Assembly (NCBI GenBank): GCA_034003625.1
Contig: JAVEYG010000003.1
Coordinates: forward strand, 1-64,000
Origin: GWE2-42-39 sp034003625
GTDB lineage: Bacteria > Bacteroidota > Bacteroidia > Bacteroidales > Prolixibacteraceae
DNA length: 64,000 bases
Direction of reading: 5' to 3'
Positions 44,040 through 54,600 of the stretch are shown here, in pieces. The notes under the pieces were generated by a model, which was given only the letters and a program-made list of their open reading frames with translations, made no database searches and was not told the origin of the DNA. Numbering within the stretch: the stretch's first letter is position 1; every line of letters starts with the position of its first letter. Made by a program: the position numbers and the translations under genes.

Positions 44040-45905
44040 TTATTCCACCCCCTTGAATACCACCGGTGTTTCAAATAACGACATACAAGAGGTACTGAAA
44101 CACATGGGTACAAATCGGGTAGGCAGTACACTTTCATCAGGATATTTCAACCGGACTTCTGTTGCTGCTCCCTCCACCCAAGTACGGGCTCCGGGGCCTT
44201 CATCAAAATAACTCCAGGTAGGCAGCGGTCGTTCAGGCGGGCAAAGAGGTAATTGTATAAAACCATCGGCATCCGCAGGGTTGTCAAGTTTTATTATGGG
44301 AATACCTTCCGGTATAGACTGAGGAACATATCCATCCGGTATTCCGTCTGATGACGGCGATGATTTACTACCCACTCCAACGCCTTTGGGTGGAACAAGT
44401 ACAAGCGGACCATACATCAAAATCACTCCGGGGTTGGCCTGCTCAATGCGATGCCCGATTTTTCCCCGGAAAGCAACTTCTATTTTGCTCCCGGTTCGGG
44501 TTTGATTTATCTGCGGATTTTTTACACACGAAGGGATGCGTACTTTTAATTGGATGTTTTCCGGTATGTTTTTTGCCTCAATCGTTGCCTCAGCTTTGCC
44601 AGGATAAGTCGTTTGGATGGTAACCCGGGCTTTTTTATCTCCGGGCAAAAGTACTTCAAACTCGCCGGGTGTCAGAAAATTCACATGGACCGTGTCGTTT
44701 CTGAATGTGACTGTATGCCGTGCATATTCAGACATGGCGTAACCCCCATTTTGTGTACAACACCACCATGCTTCATGGATATTGTCCACTCCATAACCAT
44801 TCGAGGCGATCCGCCGGTGTCCGAATCCCCCGGTAACAAACTGGTTAAATGCCAATGCATTCCAGAACGTCCGCTCTGCTTTCTCATACGCATTTTCATC
44901 TCCGTGGATCAATCCCTGGTATAAATTCAATAATATCCAGTCAGCTATCGAACAACCTTCGTTCCTCGCACTGGTTGGAAAACCTTCAGGGATATTTCCA
45001 TCCGGCATTACCAAATGTTTGTCAATAATATATCGCTGACTCTGGTCAGGCAACAAATTCCAGGAAAGATCACCTGTTAACAGGGTCATAACCTGCAACC
45101 CCCGGATCGTCGTCATAAATCCGTGGGAATGAGTTTTCTTTTCTCCCAACGGTTGTATATTGTCCCGTACCATTACAGAAAACTCCATCCATCTGGAGTC
45201 TTTTGTAATATCCCATAGCCGGGCCAAAGGTTCTATGACCCAGGAAACATGCTTCTTCTCTTTCCATTCCTCCCGGACCGACCAAAGTAATTCGGCCAAA
45301 CCCAGCGCTGCATCCAACGCCCGTTTATCTCTCGTTAATTCGTAATATCTCAATAATCCGGAAAAATGTTTTGAACCTGCGCCTGCCCGTTCAGGACTTT
45401 CCTCCGGGTCAATACTTCCCGGAACAGCAGCAAAACGCCCGATATAACCGGAAGACTGCCTTTGTTTTACAATCCGGTCAAACAGTTCGTTCAATCTTGG
45501 GTCATATTTGCCATCCACTCCTTCCGAACAACTTAGAAATTCAAGCAACCGTCCGGTCAGGTCCCCGTTACAAAAATAGGCATGGCGGTACCTGTTGTCA
45601 GGCCGTTCAAGGTCTATCATCACAAAGTCCATCAGGTCGCAGGGATAGGATGACATTCGTGTTCGTGCCAACCCGATCCGGAAACTAAGTTGCGACGGGG
45701 CAAGCAGGGGCTTTGAAACAGACACGGTCCCGTTCATCATCATTTTTGGGACAAGCGACCGGCTGGTTGTTGGAAAAGTTGTGTTTTTCTTTTCAGTCAC
45801 TGTAAAGGCTGGAAATACTGTTGCAACACTGGTAGCAGCGCCTGCAAGGGCTGATTTCTGCAAAAAATTCCGACGGTTGATATTATTTTTTCTATGTGTG
45901 TCCAT
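44040..45905 (-). CDS. GH127/DUF1680-like glycoside hydrolase, Tat-exported, copy B
   Basis: The 621-residue protein is highly similar along its length to copy A (shared LVPKMMMNGTV, SKPLLAPSQLSFRIGLARTRM, GGFGHRRIASNGYG, HPGVILTYGPLVLVP-type segments). It keeps the zinc/nucleophile set at Glu316, Cys318, Cys382 and Cys383. The Tat-like signal is NINRRNFLQKSALAGAATS. It differs from A mainly at 155-220 (IGRFAAVPGSIDPEESPERAG against IGPYALNPVDIPQTDDPFRW), a region likely to shape the substrate pocket. It lies 47 nt upstream of copy A, which indicates a tandem duplication followed by divergence. Confidence 0.75.
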   Translation of the reverse strand: MDTHRKNNINRRNFLQKSALAGAATSVATVFPAFTVTEKKNTTFPTTSRSLVPKMMMNGTVSVSKPLLAPSQLSFRIGLARTRMSSYPCDLMDFVMIDLERPDNRYRHAYFCNGDLTGRLLEFLSCSEGVDGKYDPRLNELFDRIVKQRQSSGYIGRFAAVPGSIDPEESPERAGAGSKHFSGLLRYYELTRDKRALDAALGLAELLWSVREEWKEKKHVSWVIEPLARLWDITKDSRWMEFSVMVRDNIQPLGEKKTHSHGFMTTIRGLQVMTLLTGDLSWNLLPDQSQRYIIDKHLVMPDGNIPEGFPTSARNEGCSIADWILLNLYQGLIHGDENAYEKAERTFWNALAFNQFVTGGFGHRRIASNGYGVDNIHEAWWCCTQNGGYAMSEYARHTVTFRNDTVHVNFLTPGEFEVLLPGDKKARVTIQTTYPGKAEATIEAKNIPENIQLKVRIPSCVKNPQINQTRTGSKIEVAFRGKIGHRIEQANPGVILMYGPLVLVPPKGVGVGSKSSPSSDGIPDGYVPQSIPEGIPIIKLDNPADADGFIQLPLCPPERPLPTWSYFDEGPGARTWVEGAATEVRLKYPDESVLPTRFVPMCFSTSCMSLFETPVVFKGVE

Positions 45906-45966
45906 GTTGTGTTGATCGTTTAAAATTTATGATACGATATAGTCCCTCCTATCAGTGTTGTGCCTG

Positions 45967-48192
45967 TTAATTCCTGTTGTTGTTTTCAAAATTACGGCCC
46001 CGCTGTTTGTTTGGCAGACTTCCCATTTCAAATTCCAGGGTACCGCCTTCCATAATAGTCTTATAATCAATCCATGACTGGTCGAACTCTTTCCCGTTCA
46101 GTTTGGCCGACTGGATATAAAAATTGTCTTCATTCACATTCTTTGCGATCATCCTGAAATCTTTTCCGTTATCCAGATGAAGTACCAATTCAGGAAAAAT
46201 CGGCGAGCCTATCTGGTAAATTGGCTCAACCGGGTCGTAAGGAAACAAACCCATGGCACTCATCACAAACCACGAGGACATCGCCCCGGCATCATCGTCC
46301 ATTGTTTCAATATACCCTTTTGTGTCGGTACGATAGATCCTGCTTACAACGGGTTTTTCAAAAAGGCCATGATTGTGATAAAGCTGGGTTACTTCTTTGG
46401 TTGTAAAAGTCCTGACCCATTTTTGGGTTAAATAGGGTTTCTCCAGATAGTTGAACAAAAACGGCGCTTGGTAGTCAGGCTCGTTCAGGTGCATATAAAA
46501 ATCGTGCCCGAAGAAATATTCCAGGTCATCCGACAGTTTTTCCTTTCCGCCCGCCAGTTCAGCCAAGCCGGCAACGTCGTGCAGAACGAACCACCGATAA
46601 TGCCACAAGTTCCCTTCATCTCCATATTTTTCCATCTCCTCAACTTCAGGAACCGGTTTTCCATCAGGTGTAAAAAAGCCGCGAATATTCCCCTGGTTAT
46701 CTTTTTGTCCGGGGCACCACATTTCCCGGTAGGCCAGTGAAGCTTCTTTAAGGGCTTTGGCTTCATCCTCTTTCCCAAGAACCCGGGCCATTTTCATTGC
46801 AAAATATGCGTGGTAAGCTTTCTCCAGTTTTTTACTGACATTGCTAACCATGTACAATTCATAATCTTTCTTCATGCCGGCAAATGCCGCTTCTTTATCG
46901 AAATCTCCCAACCCTTTATTATATGCATCCAGAATCACAGCTCCTGTAAACTCCATTCGGATATTGGGAGTCGGCCAGTATTTTGGGTCGCCACCGTCCC
47001 GGTGTTTGTAATAATCGACCAGCGAACGGGCGATGTTTTTTGCAATTTCAGGTTCCATCAGCGAAACCAGCGAATATTTCCGGAAATCATCCCACAGGCT
47101 CCAGGTGGAATAGTAGGTAAAATCCGGGGCCGTATCTTCCGTATGATAAAGAGAATCGGGCTGATTGCATGCACGGTAAACGCCGGTAGACGAACTCGAA
47201 ATGTTTGGAACCAGATACGAATGGTAGAGATGGGTATAGAACAAAGTTTTAAACTCATCCGAACCGCCTTTGACTTCCATTTTTGAGAGTTTTTCTCTCC
47301 ACACCGATGCTGTACTCTCCCATGCTATATCAAAATTCCAATCCTTGATTTCAGTGGTTGCTTCCATCATGGCCATTTCTTCGCTGACAGGCGACAAACC
47401 AACTTTCAGTTGAACGATATTTTTTTCGTTTTCCGCGAAGTTCAGCCAAACACCAATATCGTTGCCTTCACGGACAGGCAGGTTTCCTGACTCATCGCCT
47501 TTCCAACTGGTATGTGATTCGAAAGGAACATCCGAAACAATGGCAAAAAACAACTTATGGTAACCGCCGGAACTATTGTGCAACGACTTGATCATCCCTG
47601 TGATTGTATGGCTGTTTTTCACATCCAGGCTGGCATCGAGCATACCAACAAAGCTGTGTGACAGTTCAACTAGCACGTAACGGTTTTTTCTCATTTCTTC
47701 AGGAAAAGTGTACCGGTGAAACCCGACCCGTTCGGAAACGGTCAATTCAGCTTTTATTCCTGATTCCAATGTTACTTTATAATATCCGGCAGAGGCTTCT
47801 TCAGACTGCTTGATGTATTTTTCGCGGAATCCGCTGATTTTGGGCGTAAACGTCCCGATGCCGGGCTTGACCAGAATTCCGCCGCCTTTTCCCTTCGAAC
47901 CGGCCCCCGCGATACGCAAATGCGAAAATCCTTCGATATACTCGTCCTCATAATAATAGCCCACCTGCGATTTGCCTTCTGTTTCAGGCGATAATTGAAC
48001 CATCCCAAACGGATAGCTTGCTCCCGGGTACAATTGCCCGTTATCGCCTTCAGTACAGATAAACGGATCGACATACTTTAAAATATCCTCCGTTTTATCT
48101 TTGCATCCGGACAAATAGGATAATGCCAAAAACATTGCCGGAATACAAAAGCTAAGAATTCCTGTTCTTAAAGTGTGGTATAGTTTATTCAT
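45967..48192 (-). CDS. GH92-family glycosidase lipoprotein, 'GDNG' subtype
   Basis: The 741-residue lipoprotein (lipobox YLSGC, Cys30) has YVDPFICTEGDNGQLYPGASYPFG at the N-terminus, the acid region GDEGNLWHYRWFVLHD, NEPDYQAPFLFNYLEKPYLTQ and MDDDAGAMSSWFVMSAMGLFPYDPVEPIYQ. It belongs with the GH92 at 25620 by its PFICT(Q/E)GD(H/N)G opening and YQIxxPxF ending, and lacks the NEPGHH of the GH92 at 21975. It forms a pair with the tandem-GDPD gene just upstream (12-nt gap), mirroring the GH92-phosphoesterase-GDPD group at the other end of the locus. Confidence 0.9.
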   Translation of the reverse strand: MNKLYHTLRTGILSFCIPAMFLALSYLSGCKDKTEDILKYVDPFICTEGDNGQLYPGASYPFGMVQLSPETEGKSQVGYYYEDEYIEGFSHLRIAGAGSKGKGGGILVKPGIGTFTPKISGFREKYIKQSEEASAGYYKVTLESGIKAELTVSERVGFHRYTFPEEMRKNRYVLVELSHSFVGMLDASLDVKNSHTITGMIKSLHNSSGGYHKLFFAIVSDVPFESHTSWKGDESGNLPVREGNDIGVWLNFAENEKNIVQLKVGLSPVSEEMAMMEATTEIKDWNFDIAWESTASVWREKLSKMEVKGGSDEFKTLFYTHLYHSYLVPNISSSSTGVYRACNQPDSLYHTEDTAPDFTYYSTWSLWDDFRKYSLVSLMEPEIAKNIARSLVDYYKHRDGGDPKYWPTPNIRMEFTGAVILDAYNKGLGDFDKEAAFAGMKKDYELYMVSNVSKKLEKAYHAYFAMKMARVLGKEDEAKALKEASLAYREMWCPGQKDNQGNIRGFFTPDGKPVPEVEEMEKYGDEGNLWHYRWFVLHDVAGLAELAGGKEKLSDDLEYFFGHDFYMHLNEPDYQAPFLFNYLEKPYLTQKWVRTFTTKEVTQLYHNHGLFEKPVVSRIYRTDTKGYIETMDDDAGAMSSWFVMSAMGLFPYDPVEPIYQIGSPIFPELVLHLDNGKDFRMIAKNVNEDNFYIQSAKLNGKEFDQSWIDYKTIMEGGTLEFEMGSLPNKQRGRNFENNNRN

Positions 48193-48204
48193 CTGGTTGC
48201 AATT

Positions 48205-49770
48205 TTATTTTCCCAAGGGAAGCCATTCGTCAAAGTCTGAATCAATCTGGAACTCGTTAACCCCACAAGCCTTCAGGTATTCGATATCGCGTCTGGCCCC
48301 CCTCATCGCGCTCTCACCCCGGTAGTGTGCAAAATTAACGGTGGGAACCACAGTTATCGAAGCCTTCTGGCACATTCGTATTGTTTTTGCGGTTAAGGCC
48401 GGTCCCCCTTCAAAAAAGAAATAATGGCAGGCCACATCTTCCCCTTTGGCAAGTTTTTCCCTCAGTACATTGATCTCATCATTCCGGATGCTGAATTTCG
48501 TTTTGCCCCAAAAGTATTTACGGGCGTCCACATCAATGAAATATGCATCCCGGAGCAAATCGTATTTTTCCATGATCCCGCCAAGCTTGTGGTAAAATTC
48601 AGCAGGGGAATCCTTCTTTATGTCGACCATCATCCTGATTTTTCCCGAACACATTTGGGCCACTTCTTCAAAGAGGAGCGGGCGGTAAGCTCTTCCGTTA
48701 GTGGGACGGAGTTTCTGTACTTCTTCCCAGCCCATCTCGCTGACCTGGCGCGGGTCGTTGAAGAAACGGGTAAAATCCGGGTCGTGGTTTACAATCAGAA
48801 CCCCGTCTTTGGTAGCCTGCACATCGATTTCAAGCATGAAATAGCCCTGGTCGATGGCCGCCTGGATAGAGGCCGGGTCAAATTCGTTGTACTTGCCTTC
48901 CACTATGCCGCCCCGGTGGGCAATTAATTTGTAGCCTTTATAGGCCCCCTTGTTTTTTGCCATGTTTGCAAATACATCCGGGCAGTCCAGGTTGACCAGG
49001 TCAATGTCGTGCGACATGGCCATCCGGTATGCTTCCCAGTCGTTTCCCGAAACGTAGGGCATCACCTTCATGCCTTTGCTATGGCATGCCCGGACAAACC
49101 CGTCCGATAAATTATCTACCGTACATTCGATGATCTGGGGGTTGTACATGCTTTTTAACGAGTCGAGGGCTTCTGCAGAGGAAGCATTGACCTTCAATGC
49201 CAGTTTCGGATATAATTCCCGGAATTTTTTGGTTTGCTGCCAATCGGAGAACCAGAAGAAACAATCGTTTTCCAGTCCCAACTCATATATTTTGGGAACG
49301 AAACCCTCCATGTCGGCATCTTTCATATCAAAATATATTTTGGCTTTCCCCTTGATCCATTTCAGGTATTCAAACAGGCGGGGCACTGTTTCGCCTGCAA
49401 ACTGGTGGGCGAACCAGGCGCCTGCATCCAGCTTGTCGATCACTTCCGAACTGGTTTCCGAAAAAAGGCCGCTGCCGTTGGTGGTCCGGTCGAGCGTGTG
49501 GTCGTGGAAGTTGTAATAAACCCCGTCCTGGCTCCGGCGCACGTCCACTTCCACATATGCAGCACCCGATTCGATGGCTTTTGTTGCCGAGGCATACGTG
49601 TTCTCCGGCGCCAAACGGTTGGCGCCCCGGTGGCTGACAAGCTGGATATTCACGGCGTTTTTGCTTATTCCATCCGGATGAATTTGTTTACTGCTTTCGT
49701 CAGACGAACAACTCATTACCGAAATAGCCAAAACAAATACTACGATAAAACAATAATCATTTCTTTTCAT
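48205..49770 (-). CDS. Tandem glycerophosphodiester phosphodiesterase-domain lipoprotein, second copy
   Basis: Started at ATG 49770 (MKRNDYCF, lipobox ISVMSC), it is 521 residues, the same length as the paralogue at 19235. A start at 49803 is rejected because it adds residues before the signal. GDPD unit 1 has HRGANRLAPENTYAS, EVDVRRSQDG and NFHD. Unit 2 has AHRGGIVEG, LEIDVQATKDG and VNHD, again with PEN replaced by FDPAS. It is the first enzyme gene after SusD, behind a likely terminator. It probably cleaves a phosphodiester on the imported or surface-bound glycan. Confidence 0.87.
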   Translation of the reverse strand: MKRNDYCFIVVFVLAISVMSCSSDESSKQIHPDGISKNAVNIQLVSHRGANRLAPENTYASATKAIESGAAYVEVDVRRSQDGVYYNFHDHTLDRTTNGSGLFSETSSEVIDKLDAGAWFAHQFAGETVPRLFEYLKWIKGKAKIYFDMKDADMEGFVPKIYELGLENDCFFWFSDWQQTKKFRELYPKLALKVNASSAEALDSLKSMYNPQIIECTVDNLSDGFVRACHSKGMKVMPYVSGNDWEAYRMAMSHDIDLVNLDCPDVFANMAKNKGAYKGYKLIAHRGGIVEGKYNEFDPASIQAAIDQGYFMLEIDVQATKDGVLIVNHDPDFTRFFNDPRQVSEMGWEEVQKLRPTNGRAYRPLLFEEVAQMCSGKIRMMVDIKKDSPAEFYHKLGGIMEKYDLLRDAYFIDVDARKYFWGKTKFSIRNDEINVLREKLAKGEDVACHYFFFEGGPALTAKTIRMCQKASITVVPTVNFAHYRGESAMRGARRDIEYLKACGVNEFQIDSDFDEWLPLGK

Positions 49771-49859
49771 AAAACGCTCGTCTTTATTTAATTGAATAAG
49801 CAATTATAAAATCACCCTTTTCTCTTCTTTGAACGGATCTCAAATGGTTTTCAGGCCGG

Positions 49860-49877
49860 ACACAATTGGAATTGTGT
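49860..49877. promoter_or_regulatory. 18-bp palindrome in the susD-GDPD spacer
   Basis: ACACAATT-GG-AATTGTGT is a perfect inverted repeat 90 nt upstream of the GDPD start at 49770 and downstream of the terminator-like hairpin. It may be an operator for re-initiation of the enzyme genes, or an RNA hairpin that protects the processed downstream mRNA. Confidence 0.35.
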
Positions 49878-49903
49878 TTCCTAGCCGGGGACAGAAAATT
49901 CAG

Positions 49904-49950
49904 AAAAAAGGAGCCTGGCAAGACCTATGTATGAAATGGCGCCAGGCCCC
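49904..49950 (-). terminator. Intrinsic terminator (probably partial) after susD
   Basis: On the minus strand, GGGGCCTGGC and GCCAGGCTCC form a 10-bp stem with one weak pair (49941-49950 with 49910-49919) around a 21-nt loop. It is followed directly by six T (49909-49904). It lies 24 nt after the susD stop. Because the following genes run in the same direction, it probably lowers expression of the enzymes relative to susCD. Confidence 0.6.
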
Positions 49951-49973
49951 CCTCTATTTTGAAAAAAAGATTT

Positions 49974-51572
49974 CTAATTGTATCCCGGATTCTGCACAAG
50001 CAACGGATTGATATTGATTTCTGATTGAGGAATCGGGAAAAGTCGTTTCTGAGGATTATTATCCGTTTTAGGCCCCCAGCTATCTTCATATTTTCCAAAA
50101 CGTATCAGATCATTTCTTCTCCACCATTCATTGGTAAGCTCTCTTGCCCGTTCATCCAGCAATTCGTTTAAATCTACAACTGTTAAAGGACTCGCTTTGG
50201 CACGGGTACGGATCATGTTCACCAGCGATAAGGCGGTATGTCCCATGGTTGGGGATGCTCCCCTGAGAATTGCTTCTGCTTTCATCAGCAGGATATCGGC
50301 ATACCTAAAGACAGGATGATCGTTGTTTTGATACGAATCGAGAGAGATTTTATCACAATGAAATTTATTACAACGGTATCCCAGCATCAATCCTTTCAAA
50401 TCGTTACCGGTTTCAAATTTGGAAACATCGCGGAAAATTATTTCCGGGGTTAAATCCAGTTGTACCTGTATTACTTTATTCGGCTCGGGACCCGAATAAT
50501 TCACGTCGTACCCTTTATTCGTGGTTTCAATCATGATTGGCGTTCCATCATCATAATATTGCGGACCTTTTAACCAGATTTTATCCCGTACGTCATTTGG
50601 ATCGTTAAATTTTGCATAATATTCAGGTAGTGTTCTTGCACTTCCACTGGGAGTATAGGGTAAATCAAATTTAAGCTGAAGATGCCGTTCCAGCCACCAT
50701 CTTCCATATCTCTGCATTTTAATTTGGTTCCGGTCGAAAGGAATTGCCCAGATAAAATCCTTAATGTGAGGGCCATTATCAAGGCCAAACATGCCCAGCC
50801 AATCGGCATCGAGGGCAAACGTGCCATTTGTATTGGCTTCTGTAATCACCTTGTCGCACATCGTCACCACATCGTTCCACCGGCTTGTCCCGGTAAAAAT
50901 CTGTGCATTGAGATAAAGCTTGGCCAGCATGGTATAAGCCATCCATTTGGTTGGGCGTCCATACGTGCTTTGATCTACATTTTCATTTAAATCGGGAACG
51001 GCCGCCAGCAATTCATCTTCGATGAACTCAAAGACCTCGGCACGCGGTACGCGTGCGCCTGCCGGCTGTCCGAAATTAACGGCCAGGGGGACATCCCCAA
51101 AAAGATCGATCATTAAATAAAAAGCCCATGCCCGGACACATTTAATTTCTGCAATGGCAATTTTTTTCTGGTCGCTATCCTGTGCCGTATTCAAAATATC
51201 AAGAACTTTGTTACAGGTACTTATGATAGTAAAACCATAAGCCCAGGAGTATTGTACTACCCGGTTATCCTTGTCATGCGTGTGCATATGCGGTTGCATC
51301 CATCGTGCGCCATCATACCATCTCCCTCCGTCAGCAGTGATGATCATCTCATCGGTAGTAAGAGACTGGGCCAACCACATATAATCAAATCGGCTGGCGG
51401 CTAAGCTGCTGTATGCAGCGCTTGCCACCGCGACAAAATCTCGTTCTGTTTTCGGGAAAATATCGGGGGTAAGCTCAGATACAACAGGAACTTCCAAATC
51501 GGTACATCCGAAAGAAAATAATAGGGTAAAAGCAATGGAATGAACAAAGCTTTTTGTAATATTTTTCTTCAT
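49974..51572 (-). CDS. SusD/RagB-family surface glycan-binding lipoprotein
   Basis: The 532-residue lipoprotein (lipobox LLFSFGC) has the SusD N-terminal helical TPR scaffold (FVAVASAAYSSLAASRFDYMW, ISTCNKVLDILN, IAEIKCVRAWAFYLMIDLFGDVPL, RVPRAEVFEFIEDELLAAVPDL) and the C-terminal FRYADILLMKAEA, LVNMIRTRAKASPL and RARELTNEWWRRNDLIRFG. It caps the SusC pore and delivers oligosaccharide for import. It is 28 nt downstream of susC. Confidence 0.96.
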   Translation of the reverse strand: MKKNITKSFVHSIAFTLLFSFGCTDLEVPVVSELTPDIFPKTERDFVAVASAAYSSLAASRFDYMWLAQSLTTDEMIITADGGRWYDGARWMQPHMHTHDKDNRVVQYSWAYGFTIISTCNKVLDILNTAQDSDQKKIAIAEIKCVRAWAFYLMIDLFGDVPLAVNFGQPAGARVPRAEVFEFIEDELLAAVPDLNENVDQSTYGRPTKWMAYTMLAKLYLNAQIFTGTSRWNDVVTMCDKVITEANTNGTFALDADWLGMFGLDNGPHIKDFIWAIPFDRNQIKMQRYGRWWLERHLQLKFDLPYTPSGSARTLPEYYAKFNDPNDVRDKIWLKGPQYYDDGTPIMIETTNKGYDVNYSGPEPNKVIQVQLDLTPEIIFRDVSKFETGNDLKGLMLGYRCNKFHCDKISLDSYQNNDHPVFRYADILLMKAEAILRGASPTMGHTALSLVNMIRTRAKASPLTVVDLNELLDERARELTNEWWRRNDLIRFGKYEDSWGPKTDNNPQKRLFPIPQSEININPLLVQNPGYN

Positions 51573-51600
51573 ATCTTAATTTTTTTAATAATTAAAAAGA

Positions 51601-54600
51601 CTAAAAATCAACATTAACGCCGAAAATAAATGAACGCGTTTTTGGGTAATAATTGTCGTCGTCAATTCCGGGCGTAATACCGCCCATATTAATTTCAGGG
51701 TCACTTCCCCTGTAATCAGTAATAATAAAAGCGTTGTTGACTGTCGAATAAACCTTCAGCCCTTTTATTAACGGATTTGAGAATTTAAAGGAGTACATCA
51801 ATGTGATATTATCCATACGAATATAATCGCCTTTTTCCAGGTAACGGGTCGATGTATACGGAGCATTGATATCAATTGCCGATGACTCCAACACCATGCG
51901 ATGTTGGTTGTAATGGGTTGCTTCTCCCGGATAATTCAGGTTGCTCAGGGTCACATTCATGATTTTGTTCCCGGTCACCCCACGCAAAAGAAAATCGAGG
52001 GTAAAATTCCGGTAGCTTATCGTGTTGTGCCATCCTCCTATTAATTTGGGTTGTGCATTACCGGCATAATGCCTATCGGTAGTAAGGGGGCTGGTAGTCA
52101 GCGTGCCGTCTTCTTTGTAGAACTGAGATTGTCCGTTTTCATCAGGTCCTGCATATTTCCAGGTATAGAACTGACCGACCGGGTAACCTTCCTGAAGGAT
52201 CTGGCTATTCATCCCTGATTGCCCGTGATTTCCGACCGCGCCAAGGTAAATATATTCGACCTGAAACCGGTCATTTGAAAGCGAAGTCAGCAAATTTTTA
52301 TTATGCGACAGGACGAGAGTACTATTCCATGAAAAATCTTTTCTCTGAACCGGAATAGCTGTTAAGGTAACTTCATATCCTTTGTTTTCCATGGAACCAA
52401 CATTGGCAGTATAACTAGGCACATAATATTCGGTAGAAGAAACGGTATAGGTCCATAACAAGTCCTCCGTATTCTTCTCATAATATTCAATCGTACCACT
52501 TAAACGGCCTTTGAACACTGAAAAATCAATTCCTACGTTAAGCATCTTTGTAACTTCCCATTTCAGGTCAGGATTCTCGTTTTGCGTCGGGATGATCCCT
52601 TTAATGAATGCCCCGTCATAAAGAGAAACCCCGCTTTGTCCAAACCTCAGCTTACTGATTAAAGGATTAAAGCCAATCGAGTTCCCGCTGATCCCATATC
52701 CTGCTCTCAGTTTCAGGTTATCAAAAATATGCTGGTTCTGCATAAACGGTTCTTCTAAAATTCGCCATCCCACAGAAGCAGACGGGAATGTTCCCCATTG
52801 ATTGTTTTTCCCAAATGCGGATGATCCGTCACGACGGATTGTTCCCTGGAAAAGGTATTTGCCTTTATAGTCGTAATTCAAGCGGGCATAACCGGAAATC
52901 ATCCGTAAAGTAGTGATTGCTGTTGTGCCGTAATCAGGGATAAACCCTTCATAATTATTTCCCATTCCGAGGTTATAATAGAGTGTTTCATTGGAAACAA
53001 AGTTTGAACTGCTGGTTTGAAATCCATTTCCGGAAACGCTTTCCTGCCATGAATATCCCCCCAGTAGTTTAACGTTATGTTCTCCAAAAGTTTTCTTGTA
53101 AGATGCAAATGTTTCCATCAGTTTTGATTCGCTTTCATAGGTATTCCTTATCGCAAGGCCATTGCTATTTAAAGCAAGCCTGGAACGTTGGTACATGTAT
53201 GAGTTACCCAGGGACTGGCCGTTTGAGTACGATGCATTGACGGCATAATCCAAACCCTTCAGAATATTAAGTTCGGCAGTAATAGTCCCCATAAATGATT
53301 TGCTCCTGTGTTCTCCAAGGTTTTGTTCTATTAAGGCCACCGGATTATAGGTGGCAGCTCCGTAATCTTCCCTGTAGGTGCCGTCTTCGTTACGGATATT
53401 GACCGTTGGTAAATATTTATATACCGTATTGAACAGGCTGGAGTTTCCGGCTTCTTCAAGTACTGTTTTACTGTCGGTGATCGAATTATAAGTAGTAAGC
53501 CCCAGTTTTAACCGATCGTTCAACATTTTTTGTTCCACATTGGCGCGCATTACAAAACGATTTTGTGCCGTATTCTTTACAATACCCTCATTCCCAAGAT
53601 AATTAACACTGGCAATATAGGTTGTTCTGTTATTCCCACCGCTCAACGACAAGTTATTATTATGAGAAAACCCGAGCCTGGTGATTTCATCTATCCAGAC
53701 TGTACTGGCTCCATCGTCATCGACCGGATCGAGCGCCAGTCCCATATCGGATATCCAATTGCGGTATTCATCGGAACTTAGTACGTCGTATGCATTGGAT
53801 ATAGTTTCAAGAGCAGTGTACGCATTGTACGATACCTTGAATGCCCCTTCTTCCCCTTTTTTGGTAGTAACCATGATCACCCCGTTGGCAGCCCTGGAAC
53901 CGTAAATGGCAGTAGCCGAAGCATCTTTGAGTACATCAATGGAAACAATATCGTCGACTGCCGGCATAATGCCGCCGGGAATCCCGTCAATTACATATAA
54001 AGGTTGCTGTGCACCTCCTCCGCGTAAGGTGGACGGGCCACGCAGGATAATGGAAGAAGAACTATTCGGGTTTCCGTCCTTGGTAATATTTAAACCCGGA
54101 ACTTTCCCGCTCAACAAAAGGATCGGATTGGAAGTGACGGCCTTATTGAGGTTTTCAGAAGTAACAGAGGTAATCGAGCTGGTAAGGTCTTTTTTCATGG
54201 CAGAGCCATAGCCGATTGCAACAACTTCTTCAATGCCAATCGTTTCTTCCTCCAGTATCAAATTAACGGTCTGTTTTCCGGCAGCCGGCACCTCCTGGCT
54301 TTTCATGCCCACAAACGAAAATACCAGAATGGCATTGTCTGGAACATTCCGGAGTGAGTAGTTCCCGTCGGAATCCGTAATAGTCCCATTGGTGGTTCCC
54401 TTTTCCACCACCGTTACTCCCGGTAGCGGAAGTCTTTTCGAATCGGTGACTTTCCCGGAAATGGTTCTTTGTTGTGCAGCAAATTCGGGAGACAGCACAA
54501 TCTGCCGGTCAATAATCCGGTAATTGATACTGCTTCCTGCAAACAATTTGTCCAGCACATTTTCGATGGATGCTTTTTCTACCTTGATATCGGTTACTTT

